DNA of 64,000 nt from Corella eumyota. Taxonomy: Eukaryota; Chordata; Ascidiacea; Phlebobranchia; Corellidae. Position 1 is the first letter of the stretch; every line of letters starts with the position of its first letter. The notes beneath the pieces were generated by a model that searched no databases, had not been told where the DNA came from, and worked only from the letters and a program-made list of their open reading frames with translations. The position numbers were made by a program, and so were the translations under genes. The stretch is from NCBI GenBank assembly GCA_963082875.1, contig OY720097.1, forward strand, positions 6,952,501-7,016,500, read 5' to 3'. This document shows positions 27,705-40,431 of this stretch, in pieces.

Positions 27705-28562
27705 TGGTAAACAAAATACATATATCGCTCTAAAGTATATATCAAAAAACAAATAAGAAAACACGATATAAATTGAATTTTTCGGGTTAAATTATAATTT
27801 TGCTCTTTTTTTCTTTCATCTTTACTGTTTGATGTTACTTTTTTTGTTGTTGCTAGTGTTAAAATACCTTGTTAAAAAAAGGATTTAAGTCCATTTTGTA
27901 CATTAGATACCCTTCAAATAAAATACATTTGTCCGGAAAAAGTGATGTTTTGTTTTATTTTCTGTTATGGCAATTAAACAGAGGAAACAACTGTCTTTAC
28001 AAGGAGTTTTTTAAACATTTTTTAAGCAAACATTAGGCAAAAAAAACTATATAGGAAACGTTTCCTACGCGTGCGATTATTAATGGCAGCAGGAAGTTGA
28101 AACAATAAGTTTTATTAAATATTTTTTGATTTTTGTATTTTCGTAATTTAAAAAAACAAAAAATTTTGTTAACAATAATAACAGTTACTAAAAGACTGAC
28201 TGTAAGGGGATTTTTGTTTTGTTTTTATCAAAACAATTGGTTAGCCTAACATCTGTTTTTAAAAGATACATAGTTAGTTTCCTGACAAAATTTAAATGCT
28301 AGTTCCAAGAAAACATCATGAAACCACTTCCTAGCGCGTCGCAATGTTTGGAAACTTTTAGTTTTAACCAAAGTGCAATCTTTTTTTTATTTAACCCAAA
28401 TACACAAGTAATAATTTAGTACAAATAAGAGAAAACTAAGGGGTTATGTATAAAAGCATAAATATTTATATACATAAGCACGCAAAGTGAATTTGGATAC
28501 CTGTGGAATGCAAAACCGCTATTTTTTTTAAAATAAGATTAAATTTAGTCATGGTACTTGTG
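27705..28562. other. Spacer between the transporter array and the first lectin receptor
   Basis: AT-rich non-coding DNA. It holds the 3' flank of the receptor gene on the minus strand and the former upstream region of transporter copy C. No gene, RNA or repeat was recognised. Confidence 0.5.
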
Positions 28563-30798
28563 TTACTTTGTACGTTGCAGAGAATCGTAATCTGCATTTT
28601 TTATATTTGAATCCTTATTTGCTATATTGTAAGTCGAATTATCATCTGGCTTATGGAAAGTCAAGGAATCGTATCCCCCCAAGTTGTTGTTAGGTTTAAT
28701 TTGTTCGTAATTTGTCTCACCACGTATATTGTTATATTGGCCGTCATCCAGTGCAGCTGCGCTATCATCAGGTTGTTTGACCGGAAAAATAGCACTACTG
28801 CTTGATGGTTGGCTTTGTTTAAAATCGTTAGCCCCTAATGCAACTTCATAGTGATTACGAGCTTCCAAGCTCTCGTTTGGCTGTTGTTTGCTTGTATAGA
28901 AACTATCACTGGTAGGTTGCTGTTTCTGTACTTGGTTTAAGTTGTTTTCTACTGATGCAATTTCATACGGATTATTCACCCCTAAGTTACTATTTGGTTG
29001 TTGCTTGTTTGCGTATGCACCGTCACTAATAATATGCTGATTTTGCTTAAAGTCTAAGTTTTGTTCTTCTGATGCAACTTCGTATGGGTTATGTCCCTCT
29101 AAGTTTCCGTTTTGCTGATCTGCAGGGCCAATTGCAGCGTAAGTAGAATCAACATCAGCAGCACGTTGTAATGTTGAAATGCCAACTGTTTCATATAAAG
29201 TTTCGTTGGCGTGGTTTTCATTAGATGTTGTTCTCTGTTTTTTGATTAAACAGAGTAAAATTATTGCAATTATGAGTAACAGTACTAGACCAGAAACGAC
29301 CCCAGCAATAATTGGTACACTTGTGTCATTTAAATTTGACACAACTTCTGTACCTGCATTTCAAACAAAAAATTTTAATAAATTCGTTATATTTTGTATT
29401 CATAAAATATTATATAACACATAAAATAGGTTTCGCACTTCTTAACATTGTAAGTAGTACATTTGGCCTTACTTTGATTTGTTGCCATGAAAAAATCTGT
29501 ATTAACAGAAACGGTACTTTGAGGTGAAGCTGCAAAACAATAAACTTTGTAAAAAGTTGTAAAAGTACCAAACTAAAATCTAAGTGTGTAAGTTTTATTA
29601 ACTCAGCTTAAAAGTAACACAAACTTACTTGGAGTTGTGGCAATCGTGGTAGTTGTCAAAATTGTGCAATCTGCGCAAGAATTACTTTGGCACATCGTAC
29701 TCCCCGATAGGCAAAGAAATGTACATAAATTCTGAGGACATATTCCTACATCCATCTGTATTAAATATTTCGTTTACAAATAAAAGGTCAAAAATTGTTT
29801 AATAAAAATTTAGATTTGAACTTACTTCTGGTTCTGAAGACGTGCAGTATTGGGTACCAAATTCATTAATTTGATTACAAACTCTACTTCGTGTTCGTGT
29901 TCCGTTAATACAAGTTCTTGAACACCCGCTCCAAGCAGTCCAACTTGACCAGTTAGAGCCTAAAAAACGATAATAAATTTACAACATTTTGGACATAATT
30001 TTGTATTTGGTAAATTTTGCAAAAACCTTTTTGCCTTTGGCAAATGTAGTTTCTGCGAAAACTGCAACGTGTTGGAGTTAGTGAAAAATATCGGTTTACA
30101 TTATCGAATTCTAGATCCGCGCAATAATTTTGATTATTGCGGGTTGGGCGGGACGGAGTTGTTCTTCTTTCCCAATAAGAAGTTAATATACTTGAACCAT
30201 TACCCCAAAGGTATTCTCTTTCGTCAAAATTGTAAGTCACATCAACGTGGTAAGGTATATCAAAATCTGAATAAAATAAAACGCTTGGTATGTTTTGGAC
30301 TTGTAGGTCAGGTGTGCGCTTGTTAACTCAAATTCGGTATATCAATATATTTTTTTGAAAAAAACATGCGAGGTATTAAATTATCTAATTTAGAACTGAT
30401 GAAAAATGTTATACAAAATATGCAGTTGAACAAACTTACTTATTATAAAAAGTTGATTAGTTACAAACGTGAACTGTGGCAGAGAAATTGGAATGGCAAG
30501 ATAAGCATTCAACTCTTCGCACTCGACCACAGAGTCATCAAAGTTAAAAGTGTCTGAGGATATCCAAAACTCATCTTGGTCTGAATCGTCGGCTGACCAT
30601 TCTGGTAAAACATTTGTATACCTTGTTAGAAGCTTCTTTATCTTAATTTATCATTGCAGTTTTTGTTAGTGTTTACGTAATTTCTGGTTAAGCCAAATAT
30701 TTTAAGTTGCAAGATAGTATACCTCCTTGTTGTCCAGCTCCAAATTTCACGAATAACCACACTAATATACATGAGCTCATCCAACTTTTAAAAACCAT
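28563..30798 (-). CDS. C-type lectin / TSP1 type I membrane receptor with repeated tyrosine-rich tail
   Basis: Seven exons on the minus strand: 30798-30723, 30601-30440, 30266-30027, 29959-29826, 29755-29629, 29529-29473 and 29353-28563, about 528 residues. Order: signal peptide (1-24), a C-type lectin-like domain (about 26-159, ending RCSFRRNYICQ) without an EPN/QPD sugar motif, a TSP1 repeat (160-204, WSSWTAWSGCSRTC), a Thr-rich stalk, a membrane helix (about 279-302), and a ~225-residue tail. The tail holds three ~35-residue repeats, each with an N-P/H-Y-E-V/I-A core. It also has many YxxI/L/V sites: YAAI in a strict ITIM context (S-T-Y-A-A-I), YNNI, YEQI and YDSL twice. It probably signals through phosphotyrosine, possibly in haemocytes. 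The ligand is unknown. It faces the related gene at 32149. No orthologue name is offered. Confidence 0.82.
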
Positions 30799-32148
30799 TT
30801 TGTTAAAAACACCGTAAAATTTGTTTTGTTACACTGTTTTTTGCCTTAAGTGCAAAAATTTAAAAGTATGTTTTACGTACAATTCATAACTTTCGTTTTA
30901 CACTGGCTAGTCGGCACTTACAAAGAGTTTGTTACACCTATTACTTGTAACCTAATATTTTTTCTGCGTTTATATCGTTATATTACTAAATTTAGTTAAT
31001 CGTGTATATATTATTTTGCGTCATAGTTATCTTTTTTGGGCGATAGGCGTAGGAAACAACTAGAGTTGTACGCATATCACGATCAAGCGAGTTTATTATT
31101 TGAATTTTATGTTATTTGAGATTCCAAACGATAGTTGGTTTGCTCTTACATGTTAAATATGGTAAAAAACCTAAACAAAAGTAACATATTTTTTTCGAGT
31201 ACTGTTAAATTGATATTTTTAGTGGACTAGTTTAATACTTTAAACAGATTTTCCTATTTTGGGACTAGTTGTAATGCCCACGTGACGATGGTTTATTCTA
31301 ACAGGATGTAGCCTTTAACATGGATACTCATGCCTTGACATATACTTTTTTTGTGAAAAATTCAAATTGTTTTGGTCCTCGTTATTTTTTTTTATTTAAA
31401 AAACACTTTTCATCAAATCCGTTTTAATAAAATAAATTGTAATTTGTTTTTTTACACCTAAGTTTTTCAAATCATTTAAATAATACTTTTTATCAGAGCC
31501 GTCTTGTAGCGTTATTTTAATATATGTCGATATTAGTATACACAGACGCTTTTTGCATAATAACGTTAAAAATTAAAAAGCCTATAATTTTTTTTCAGTT
31601 TTATTGCAATGACTATTATAAAAGCAGAATTGTTGTAACGTTTTATTTAACGAAACTATAAATTGCTTGGGTTTTCGTTTTAAAAAGTGAGACGTAGTGC
31701 GTTTTGCAGTTTCTGCCATTGAGTCAAGCCTCGATTTTCAGAACCATATTTCCTGGTTGAAAAATACCCACCGAGGCATATTTTGTATCGAACAATGCAA
31801 GTATTATATATGCTATTAAATGAAAGAAAGGTTTAGTGCGAGAAAACCTTAATTAAAAGCAAGCTAACTTAAAAGAAGTATTGGAAGTTACAGTTTAAAG
31901 CGTGCTGTAGGTTAAACTTGTTTAAATAAGCGTAGTTAAAAGTTTTAATTAAAGTAAGTACTTAAAAGACGTTAGTTTATTTGTAAGGTAGATCATTTTA
32001 CAGCTAGGTAAGCAAGACAATACAAGATTGAACTTTTAATTATAATTGCGGTTACTTTAACGATATATGTTTTATATTACTTGGATTTTTATTACAATTT
32101 CATCAACTTAACATCTAGATATAAATATTGTTTACGTTAAGTGGTATA
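30799..32148. promoter_or_regulatory. Shared intergenic region of the divergent receptor pair
   Basis: About 1.35 kb separates the two start codons, so both promoters must lie here. It is AT-rich with no clear TATA box or repeat. A bidirectional regulatory region is inferred from gene arrangement only. Confidence 0.4.
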
Positions 32149-34247
32149 ATGGTAACATATGTGTTTTTGTGTGTTGAAATATTTATACTTGCCATGAACT
32201 TTGCAGGTAAGATGTCAGTCCTAATTTAAAAATCCGTAAAGGTTTAGTGTTTATTTTTTTTTCATAACATGTCGCAACTAAAGTTACTGCGGTTTCGTTT
32301 CAGAGCCATGTCGCAGTCAAAACTTTATAGCAACGGGCGAAAACTTCATATTTGCAAATGATAACTCGACGTACGAATATGGTTTTTCTTCTTCGTCCTT
32401 TGACAAATCTCAGTCTGAAGCATACTGCTCTGAATTAGAGTCAACAATTGCTGATCGTTTTAACGAAAGTGATTTTAACGACTTAGAAGCAGCACTTGCG
32501 CCAGAAAATCGTATGTATTTTTGTCTCACTGTATTTTAATATTTAATTTTAATATTCTGTTAATAAAGCTTCACTTTTGCATGTTTTATATTTTGCTTAT
32601 TTTTTGTATTAAAATTGTTTTAAGTAATACGATTAATTTGAAAATAAGGTTAAAGGAATATATAAGAAAATTGTATTTTTTACGACAGTTAGTCTATTTT
32701 AGTATAACTGTGATTCGTTATTTTAATGTTCAATTTAGTTACTCTGAACACGCCCTACTATCTTGGCATAACTTTAAACTCCGAACAATATATCGTAACA
32801 AAAACTGGCAATATTGTGCCCATGACGTCACCGTTATGGGGAGAAGGACAACCTACTATAACAAATGATTGTGTAGTGTTGGATATGGAGAGCTCATTAG
32901 TAAAAGAGCTTAGACTCTTTACAACAAACTGCTCTGCATTGCACCGAGTTGTTTGTCAACGTTTACGAGGTTGTTAATATTTCTGGATCCTAAAAATACC
33001 TAAAAGTTTGGTTGTGTATTCTTTATCACTTTTTTTAAAATAACTATATCTTTACTTGCCAACCAACGTTAAAATATTTTAAAAAAGTCGATAACAATGT
33101 GTGCATTTGTGTTGTCAGGTAGCCCGTGGAGCGAGTGGCAGAGTTGGAGTTCTTGTAGTTCGTCATGTCAAAGAGCACGAACGAGAGAATGTGCGATTCC
33201 TAGACCATACGGGGGACAATACTGCAATAAAGCCAATGAAACGCAGGTCGGTTTAATAATTACTGTTTAGATTGGTAATTAAAAACGAACATTTCTGTGT
33301 TGGATATAAACAGCTGAAAAGTGGACAAATACTACGAAGGCTTTAACGTTACTTTTTTTATAATTTTTTCATTTTGGGTATCAATAACACAATATTATTA
33401 CACTTCTGTGGCATAACAACTAACTGTTATGCCTTAGTAGTGTGTTTTAGCAAAAAAATAAGTAATTTACCATATTATTATTTTATTTTTTTATTTTTAG
33501 ATTGAGTTGTGTAATAACACAGCATCCATAAACAACCTGACTGTCTGCATTCAAACAACAACGGCAAACTCGCCAACAACAGCAATATTGGTAAACCAAT
33601 CAAGCTCAATAATTTGCGACAACTTATGTCCTAAAGACAAAGTTATAGTGGGAACTGTGATAGGCGTCGTCGTTCTTGTAATCATTGTTTCTGTGGTCCT
33701 ATATCTTAAATTCTACAAGTAACCTTATGTTTTTCCAATTTTTCAGTTAAATATTTACTATTGACAACAAACTTTTTTTGTTATATTTGTTTTAAATAGA
33801 AAAAACAATGATGTTAGGAAAAATACGGCTACGTCTAAAGTCAACAGAACTTCGCAGAATAACTTCAACGTTCGACCGACATCACAAGTCCCGATGTTAG
33901 AGGCTAGGTCATCACGTGACCCTGCTCCCAACAGTTTTCAGGCTGCACCATCTATGCAAAAGAAAAACGGTATTTCTGTTTCTTTGCAATAATGTTAAGA
34001 TTAATTAAACTTGTACAAAATTGTTAATTCTTGGTTGTTTTTAGATGAGAGCGAATACGTTAATTTTGCTCCTTCGAACGATGTGGTTATCAGCGAGGAT
34101 TACTTACAACCCATTCCTCAAAGACAACCAGATTATGAGAACGGTGAGGAAATATATGTAAACGAACCTGGGTCCCCCGCGCTGCAAAACGAAGAAGAGT
34201 ATGTTGCAATGCAGCAAAGTACATATGTTAACTTTCATTCTCCATAG
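32149..34247 (+). CDS. C-type lectin / TSP1 type I membrane receptor with YxN/YxxM tail
   Basis: Seven exons: 32149-32206, 32304-32510, 32739-32969, 33119-33246, 33501-33718, 33800-33969 and 34045-34247, about 404 residues. The plan matches the facing gene: signal peptide, divergent C-type lectin domain (20-165), TSP1 (166-208, WSEWQSWSSCSSSC), short Thr/Asn stalk and membrane helix (about 256-277). The first four introns have the same phases (1,1,1,0), so the two are paralogues made by inverted duplication. The tail differs. It carries YVNF (Y342), YLQP (357), YENG (368), YVNE (375), YVAM (390) and YVNF (398). YxN is the classic Grb2 SH2 site and YxxM the PI3-kinase p85 site. An activating or growth-type signal is inferred. 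Ligand and true name are unknown. Confidence 0.82.
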
Positions 34248-35242
34248 TTTCAAACTAAATTTTTGTTGTTGTTGTTTACGGAGAATGCATGCTTCGACAC
34301 TAAGTCCGATTCGAACTAACTCAACTTGTAGTATTAGGCTATAGGGTGCATGTTTCTCTAACATTTCCATTATTGTTTTTAAAACACTGCGAAAAGGGCT
34401 TGATTTTTGCCTATGGGATACCAAGTTTTGCGGTCTTAAAAGTAAAGTAACATTTACAGGTATTTTTCAAACTTTTCGCAACGTAACTTTTTTAGTATTA
34501 AAACATTTAAAAAATGTTAAACATTTTAGCGTTAAAATATTTCAAATAATTTTTTAAATTGTTGAGATTTTTGTACATGAAGTAAACCAAAGTAAAACTA
34601 ATATTGGTATGTTTATGTTGATACAAGAATGTACGTGCTGGGAAACTTTTTAATTAAACACAATTGGTTTTCTTTGCGTCAAAACGGATGCTTGCTAACT
34701 TCAGCACTTAAATAATATAACATTTTACAGTTATTTAGTACCTGTCTGATTGTGTGCACAACGTAAGAAAGGGTATTTTTCATTTTAATGAGAGGAAATA
34801 GGCTTCTGCACAATAACAAGATTTGCCGTATGTGCGGTTTTTAGACAACGCTTTCAGCAATTAGCTTAATGCGCCCTTGTTATAAATTTTTTTAACTCAG
34901 CTTTTTTGTTAATACAATTTGTAGTAACTCATTAATTTAGGCACAGAAAATCATTTTTGAAAGCATTTATTTTAATCATATAGTAAAATGGACTAGCAGA
35001 AGGTATTTAAAGTATTATGTATAAATTTAAATCAATTTGAAGATGTAAGTATAATTCATTTTTATATTAAGTATGCCATAAAAATTACAAATTAAATTCG
35101 TGTATGCTATTTAAACATATAATCAAAAATTTACTTTTTAAATTAGCCTACAAAAAATAAAAAAATAATTAAATTAGTGAAAGTGTTTGCACATTAGGGT
35201 TGCCTTGTGAATATTTGAAAAATGTTTATTCTTAATTTGTGA
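34248..35242. other. Convergent spacer between the lectin receptor and the CD36-like gene
   Basis: AT-rich, holding 3' UTRs of two genes that end towards each other. No further gene, RNA or repeat was recognised. Confidence 0.5.
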
Positions 35243-38200
35243 CTAACTGTGTTGTTGAACTTGTGGATATATATCTGCATCCTTTTGATTTTGTGGTTTC
35301 TGCAAATATTAGTAAAAAGGTAATGCATTTAATAGCAAGCAGTGTATTGTGGTAGTAAAAACACATTTATTTACAACATGAGGTCGTTGGGTTAAATCCC
35401 ACTTTTTCCATGTCGCATTTACAGCATCCTTAAGTAAGGCCAAATGCAACAAACTTCTAACGAGCCCAAATCGAATAAGAAGATTATTAGGTAATAATAA
35501 TAACTTTCCAATCTACCAGAAGCAACTTAAAACGGGATTCGTTACTCTAGGTTCAGACAATAAAATTTGCCTTTTCACCTTATGAATAAAGATATGAATA
35601 CAAAAAAGGTATAGTTTATGGTTATGCTCCGTGTTAAGCAGGAAACATTGTAAGCTACACAAAGTTTAAAACTTTAAAATATAGTGAGGTTACCCTTTTC
35701 TTTGCTTTGATCTTTATTAAGTTTATTAATTTCTATTGTGTTTTTTTTCTAAACACAAAAAACATTAGAATGTTATTGACCTGGGTTAAAGTTTTAGATG
35801 TAGTTTAAAAAAATATTACAAAATCTTAAGTTTCGAGGGTTAGATATTGATATTAAATTTTGTTTGTTTGGCTACAGTTGTTAAACAAATACTAAGTTAT
35901 AAATTCCACCTTATCGTAAAGAAAATAGGAGCCGATTCCGCCAATAAACAAACAGATTCCAATAATACAAAGAATAATTTGAAACAGTAAAAATAAATCA
36001 TCCACACTGTATAATAACCTGTAAAAGGATATTTATTAACTTAGAAATTAAAAAGTATGTTTTATGTACAAAATATTAATATCCGCTAAATTTAAATCGG
36101 TTTAATTTTGATGAATATAAGCCTTTTTTTAAATATTACTTGTGAAATATAAGCCTTATTTTTTAAATATAACAGAAAAGGCTGGATATATTCATTATAA
36201 TTGTTTAATTAAATTAATTGTATTTTAAGTAAGTGTAAATTAAATATTACTTTGTCAACCATTTTGTATATTCTTCTGTAAGTTCGGCTTCTTCTTCTAA
36301 CCATATTATGGGAAATGCAAATTCTTCTTGAATTTGATTTAAAAGACTATAAAGAAAAAATCTATTAACCAACTTATGAAATGTGTATTATACATGATTT
36401 TAATCAGGTTCAAATGTTCAAATGCGTAGTTTTCTATGGATAAAGAGGTTAAAAAATTTTACACAAAAATGCTTGATAGCGGTAATTACTTGATTCTTGG
36501 ATTTGGTGTCATAAAAATATTAAGTTGAATTCTACTTCTTGTTTTAATTACCAATCCTGTGGTCTAAAATTTTAAACATAAATACTGTATATTTTAAGGA
36601 AGGAGATATTATAGTAGCATACATTATTGCAGTATATATATTTTGTATTAATTTTTAAGGTGAACCACTGATCAACTTTGGTAATATTGACATTTGTTTA
36701 TTTACCGGTTCATATACAAGTAGCAGTTCATGTTTGTCTTTGTTTGGTTCCATTCCAATTAATTTACTGCTGTAAAAACCATCTTCGTATAAAAAATGTG
36801 GAAATGAAACTAGGATAGGAGCACCTTAAGCAAAACAAATTGTTGTGTTATTGTAATCATTAGATAGTTTATAGTGGATTGCATACATTTAATATACTAC
36901 AGCCAAGTTTTAAGTTGAATTTTGTAGTGTATGATGTTAATGGTCTTAATGCCTGTTTGTCGTTCAGTAGAAAGTAATACCAGGTATAGTACTTTACTAA
37001 AAGGCTTTTTACCCAAAAGCAGTGGGTTTTATTATGTAGTACATGCAAAAATACTATATTACACTTCCGATTCCGATATTTACGTATATTGGAATTTTAA
37101 TTAAGTTGTAAAAATTTTGGACATAAGTTTAGCTGTACTACAAAAATTTTGTTTTTAATACCAAGTAAGCAATTGTCAACAAGAATTGCACCATCATGTT
37201 GACATGTAACATGCTCCTTATTTGTGCAAAAACATTCATTGTCAGGGTTGTTATTAGGTGATTGAAACAACTCTTTTGAACTGGTATACTTCCAACCATG
37301 TATCCCTAAAAATTCGTAGTCAGATGTGTATTCAGTGTAGATTGACCTAATAAAAAGACAATTTAATATAAGTTAATGTTTCTTTATAAAAAGAGTGCAA
37401 GTTCAATAAGAATAAAAGTCAGGTGTTATAATATCTATATACATTAGTTAGAAGCCATACTTTACTTACAGAAACTTTATTTCTAACAGGTTTTAGTTTA
37501 ACTATTTTAGTCATGTAGTATATATATTATCACATATGTTGTATTACATATAGAAATCCACACACCTGCACATTTCATCAATAAATACATAACTTTTTTT
37601 TGTTTTGTCCATATAAGGAGGTGTCATAGATCCATCTTAATACAAAATTGTTTATTATTAAAATTGTTGATCATACAAAAATTAAAGCAATAATATATTT
37701 TTTAAATTAACAAAAGGTTATGTACCAGTGCCATTGATTGTATTACATGTGGAGCCATTCCAATATGGAAGTTCACTAATTTAAAAAAAAAAGATATATA
37801 AGTAGTTTTTTAGTTAACTATATTGTAATAGGCAATAAATTTAATTTGTTTAAAGATCTTCTATTTCTAATGCGTTATACATCTGCAGGTTTGATTACTA
37901 GATCGAAAAATCTTTTTATATTTACCAAAATATATGTTTTACCTCATGTTTCTGTATTTTGTAATTACATTTGTTAATGTGTAGTCTTGTTCACCAGTGT
38001 ACACCTGATAGTCACGCCAACCAAGCGACACATTTGTCTATAAAAATAATAATTTTGTGTTGTTTAGGTTAAGGTTGTTAATTTGACTTTTTTGAATTTT
38101 TAACAGACATTTTTAATATATTAAAATGTATACTTAAACAAAATGTTAACATTTTTGTTTTTAAACAAAATGTTAACATTTTTGTTTAATACAAGTAGTT

Positions 38201-39759
38201 ACAATTGACTTAAACAAAATGTTAACATTTTTGTTTAATACAAGTAGTTACAATTGACTTAAACAAAATGTTAACATTTTTGTTTAATACAAGTAGTTAC
38301 AATTGTTTTACAAGTAAAAATAATCCAAACTCTTCAAAATTAACTTCCTCTGGAATCAAACCAAGGTTTTTTAATAGTTCTATGATTTCATTTAGTATTG
38401 GATCATGATAACCAAATAAAAAATCTCCCACTGGCATTGTATAAAGCAGTTCAGATGATGTTCTTTCAATAAACTCATTTAAAGTTTTATACAGCAAAGT
38501 TAGAGTAGGCCCAGGTGGAATAAAATTCTTCAGAATATCAGGAAGTATCTGCAATAATTATTTAAGTCCTTTACAATAATTATCTAAAAAAGTTGTTTTA
38601 TGTGGTTACAATAAGTGATAATTTTTTTTAGAATTTAATTTTGTTGTGTAACTTTATTTTTTTAACTTGAAAGGAAATATTAACAGAAGAGTTGAAGCTT
38701 TGTTTGTTGACAAATTTTACTTACTGCTACTACAAAGTTGAGTGTGGTAACAAGGTCACTCTTACTTCCATTTGATTTTTCTTCATCAAAGTAAAAAGTT
38801 GCTGTTTGTCGATAATACACTTGCTGATTTTCACCTTCAGCATATTTTAAATAGTGAATGTTGTCTTTTGCTAAATATTCTCTGAAATTAAATTTTTTTT
38901 TAACTATAGTTACTCTAAAAAGTCTTTTTGCAAAAAAATGCATTTAAATAGATTTTGGTTAATAAAAAAATATTTTTTAGGTAATTAACTTTGTTTAAAT
39001 ATATTAAGTGTGGTACTTACTTGTATGTATAAGGTCCTATTTGCTGCAAAACAGGTTTTACATATTCGCCACGTTTTTGGTTAAGAAAATCTTCCTTGTT
39101 GGTAACATTGAATAGATAAAAATGCCTGTATACTGGCACTGCAACACTTTCCCAATTTAACTTATACATTGCTGTTCCTGGCACCACTGAAGTTTGCTTA
39201 ACAATTTTTATAATTTTCATTATTGATGAAGTTTTTTAAAAAGTGAATTAAAACTATAAGATCTTTGTATACCCAACATAAATTTGTATTGAACCTACAT
39301 GTTTTTAAAAAAATTTTCATTGGTAAATAATAAATGGATTTAAAATATCAAAGCATTTGTTTAAAAGTTTAAAAGAGCAAATTCCTATAATATTTAGTGT
39401 GTGTATTATATTTGTTTAACACACTTTACATTTTCCTGCAAAAATTGAATGTTTGTTTTAAAGGGTAAAGTATTATGTATTTACATTATAAATTGTAAAT
39501 ATTTGCATTGGGTTTATTAGTTATGGAAAATGTCACTTGCAAGCATTTTAGATTTGTAACAAATTTAACAGCCATTATTATTTAAATATTCTTTATTTTA
39601 AAAACCTATACTAATGAGTTACTATAGAACAACTTTAAACTATTTTAGCACCTGTTTTACAGCATTGTTATAAATAACATCATAGACATACAAAGCTATT
39701 CCACCCAGCACAATTAAAACCAATCCAATTAATGCAGTTGCTATTGAACAGCATTTCAT
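35243..39759 (-). CDS. CD36/SCARB-family scavenger receptor
   Basis: Exons on the minus strand: 39759-39652, 39196-39021, 38881-38725, 38548-38312, 38037-37943, 37775-37726, 37635-37566, 37346-37162, 36824-36706, 36563-36490, 36346-36251, 36018-35910 and 35299-35243. The sum is about 510 residues, usual for the family. An N-terminal membrane helix follows the start (MKCCSIATALIG). The ectodomain shows PVYRHFYLFNVTN, QQIGPYTYKEYL, FGYHDP, INGTDG and SFPHFLY. Six ectodomain cysteines are spaced as in the CD36/SCARB disulphide core. A second helix (FQIILCIIGICLFIGGIGS) is near the end. The family takes up lipids, lipoproteins, apoptotic cells and microbes at the surface, or acts in lysosomes (LIMP-2). 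If the last donor (35909) is skipped, the protein ends at TAG 35892 after about 497 residues. I cannot tell CD36, SCARB1 and SCARB2 apart. Confidence 0.88.
35335..35620 (+). mobile_element. tRNA-headed SINE (Ciona type), old copy
   Basis: Lies in the last intron of the CD36-like gene. It shows the family order seen in the cyclin H introns: catgaggtcgttgggtt (B-box-like), a gcccttgagtaaggc-like stretch (here diverged), a gataattattgggcaat-like core, gttactctaggttcagac and a run ending gaataaagatatgaatac. The sequence is quite degraded. It may belong to the composite SINE known as Cics-1, but that name is from memory. Confidence 0.55.
38134..38305. repeat. 49-bp tandem repeat with an internal palindrome
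   Basis: Nearly perfect copies start at 38161, 38210 and 38259, with a 27-bp partial copy at 38134. Each begins with the near-palindrome AAACAAAATGTTAACA followed by its mirror, centred on GTTAAC, then a spacer containing acaagtagttacaattg. The array ends within ten bases of a splice donor of the CD36-like gene (exon edge 38312). It is a minisatellite, not a CRISPR array. Confidence 0.9.
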
Positions 39760-40431
39760 TATTTTTATTTTTCATGGACTGTTAAACTATTAACTTACAA
39801 AAGTGTTTAAACAATTGAATATGTTACTTAAATAGGAACAACTTTATAATTTTTTAATGCGTAACTTTTTTACAACAAAAATGTGTTGATAAAGAGTTAC
39901 AAGCTTTATTAAACTGTACAACATCTGATCTTTTTATACTTTATTATCTGTTTTATATATCTTAACGCAGGACCCTGTTTTTGTAATCTAAATCGCCAAA
40001 TTTTTCAACCTCCAACCTAAAAACAATTTCTTTGTTTAGCCATTTATTGTAAACAAAAGATAACTGCCAAATCCTTTTACTTAAATATTAACTTTTATTT
40101 GGTAAATGTTGGGGCTATAAAAACATGATATTTACTAGGGTTACTAAAGTTTATATTAAACAATGCTGCCAAAGTTTGCAAAACAACAAGCAATGATGCG
40201 ATTTGTTTGATTTATTTAACCTTCAACCTATTAAAGTTTATTTGTCTGATAAACGAGATACATATGTGGTATTTTAATTCATTATTTATTTAATAAAAAA
40301 CTAGCAACGATTAAGTAGTAAACCTTAAACAAAATGTAATACAAATTAGAACTATAAAAAAATGTTGTCATGTTAGTTTTTTAAAATTTTAAATGTAGCC
40401 GAAAACAGTTTTTAAATACATAAACAAAAAA
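39760..40431. other. Spacer between cyclin H and the CD36-like gene
   Basis: Both genes run on the minus strand, so this holds the CD36-like promoter and the cyclin H 3' UTR. AT-rich; no TATA box, gene or repeat was recognised. Confidence 0.45.

Noticed and set aside
38134-38305. CRISPR-like repeats
   Set aside because: Repeats are directly adjacent with no variable spacers and sit in a eukaryotic intron: a minisatellite.
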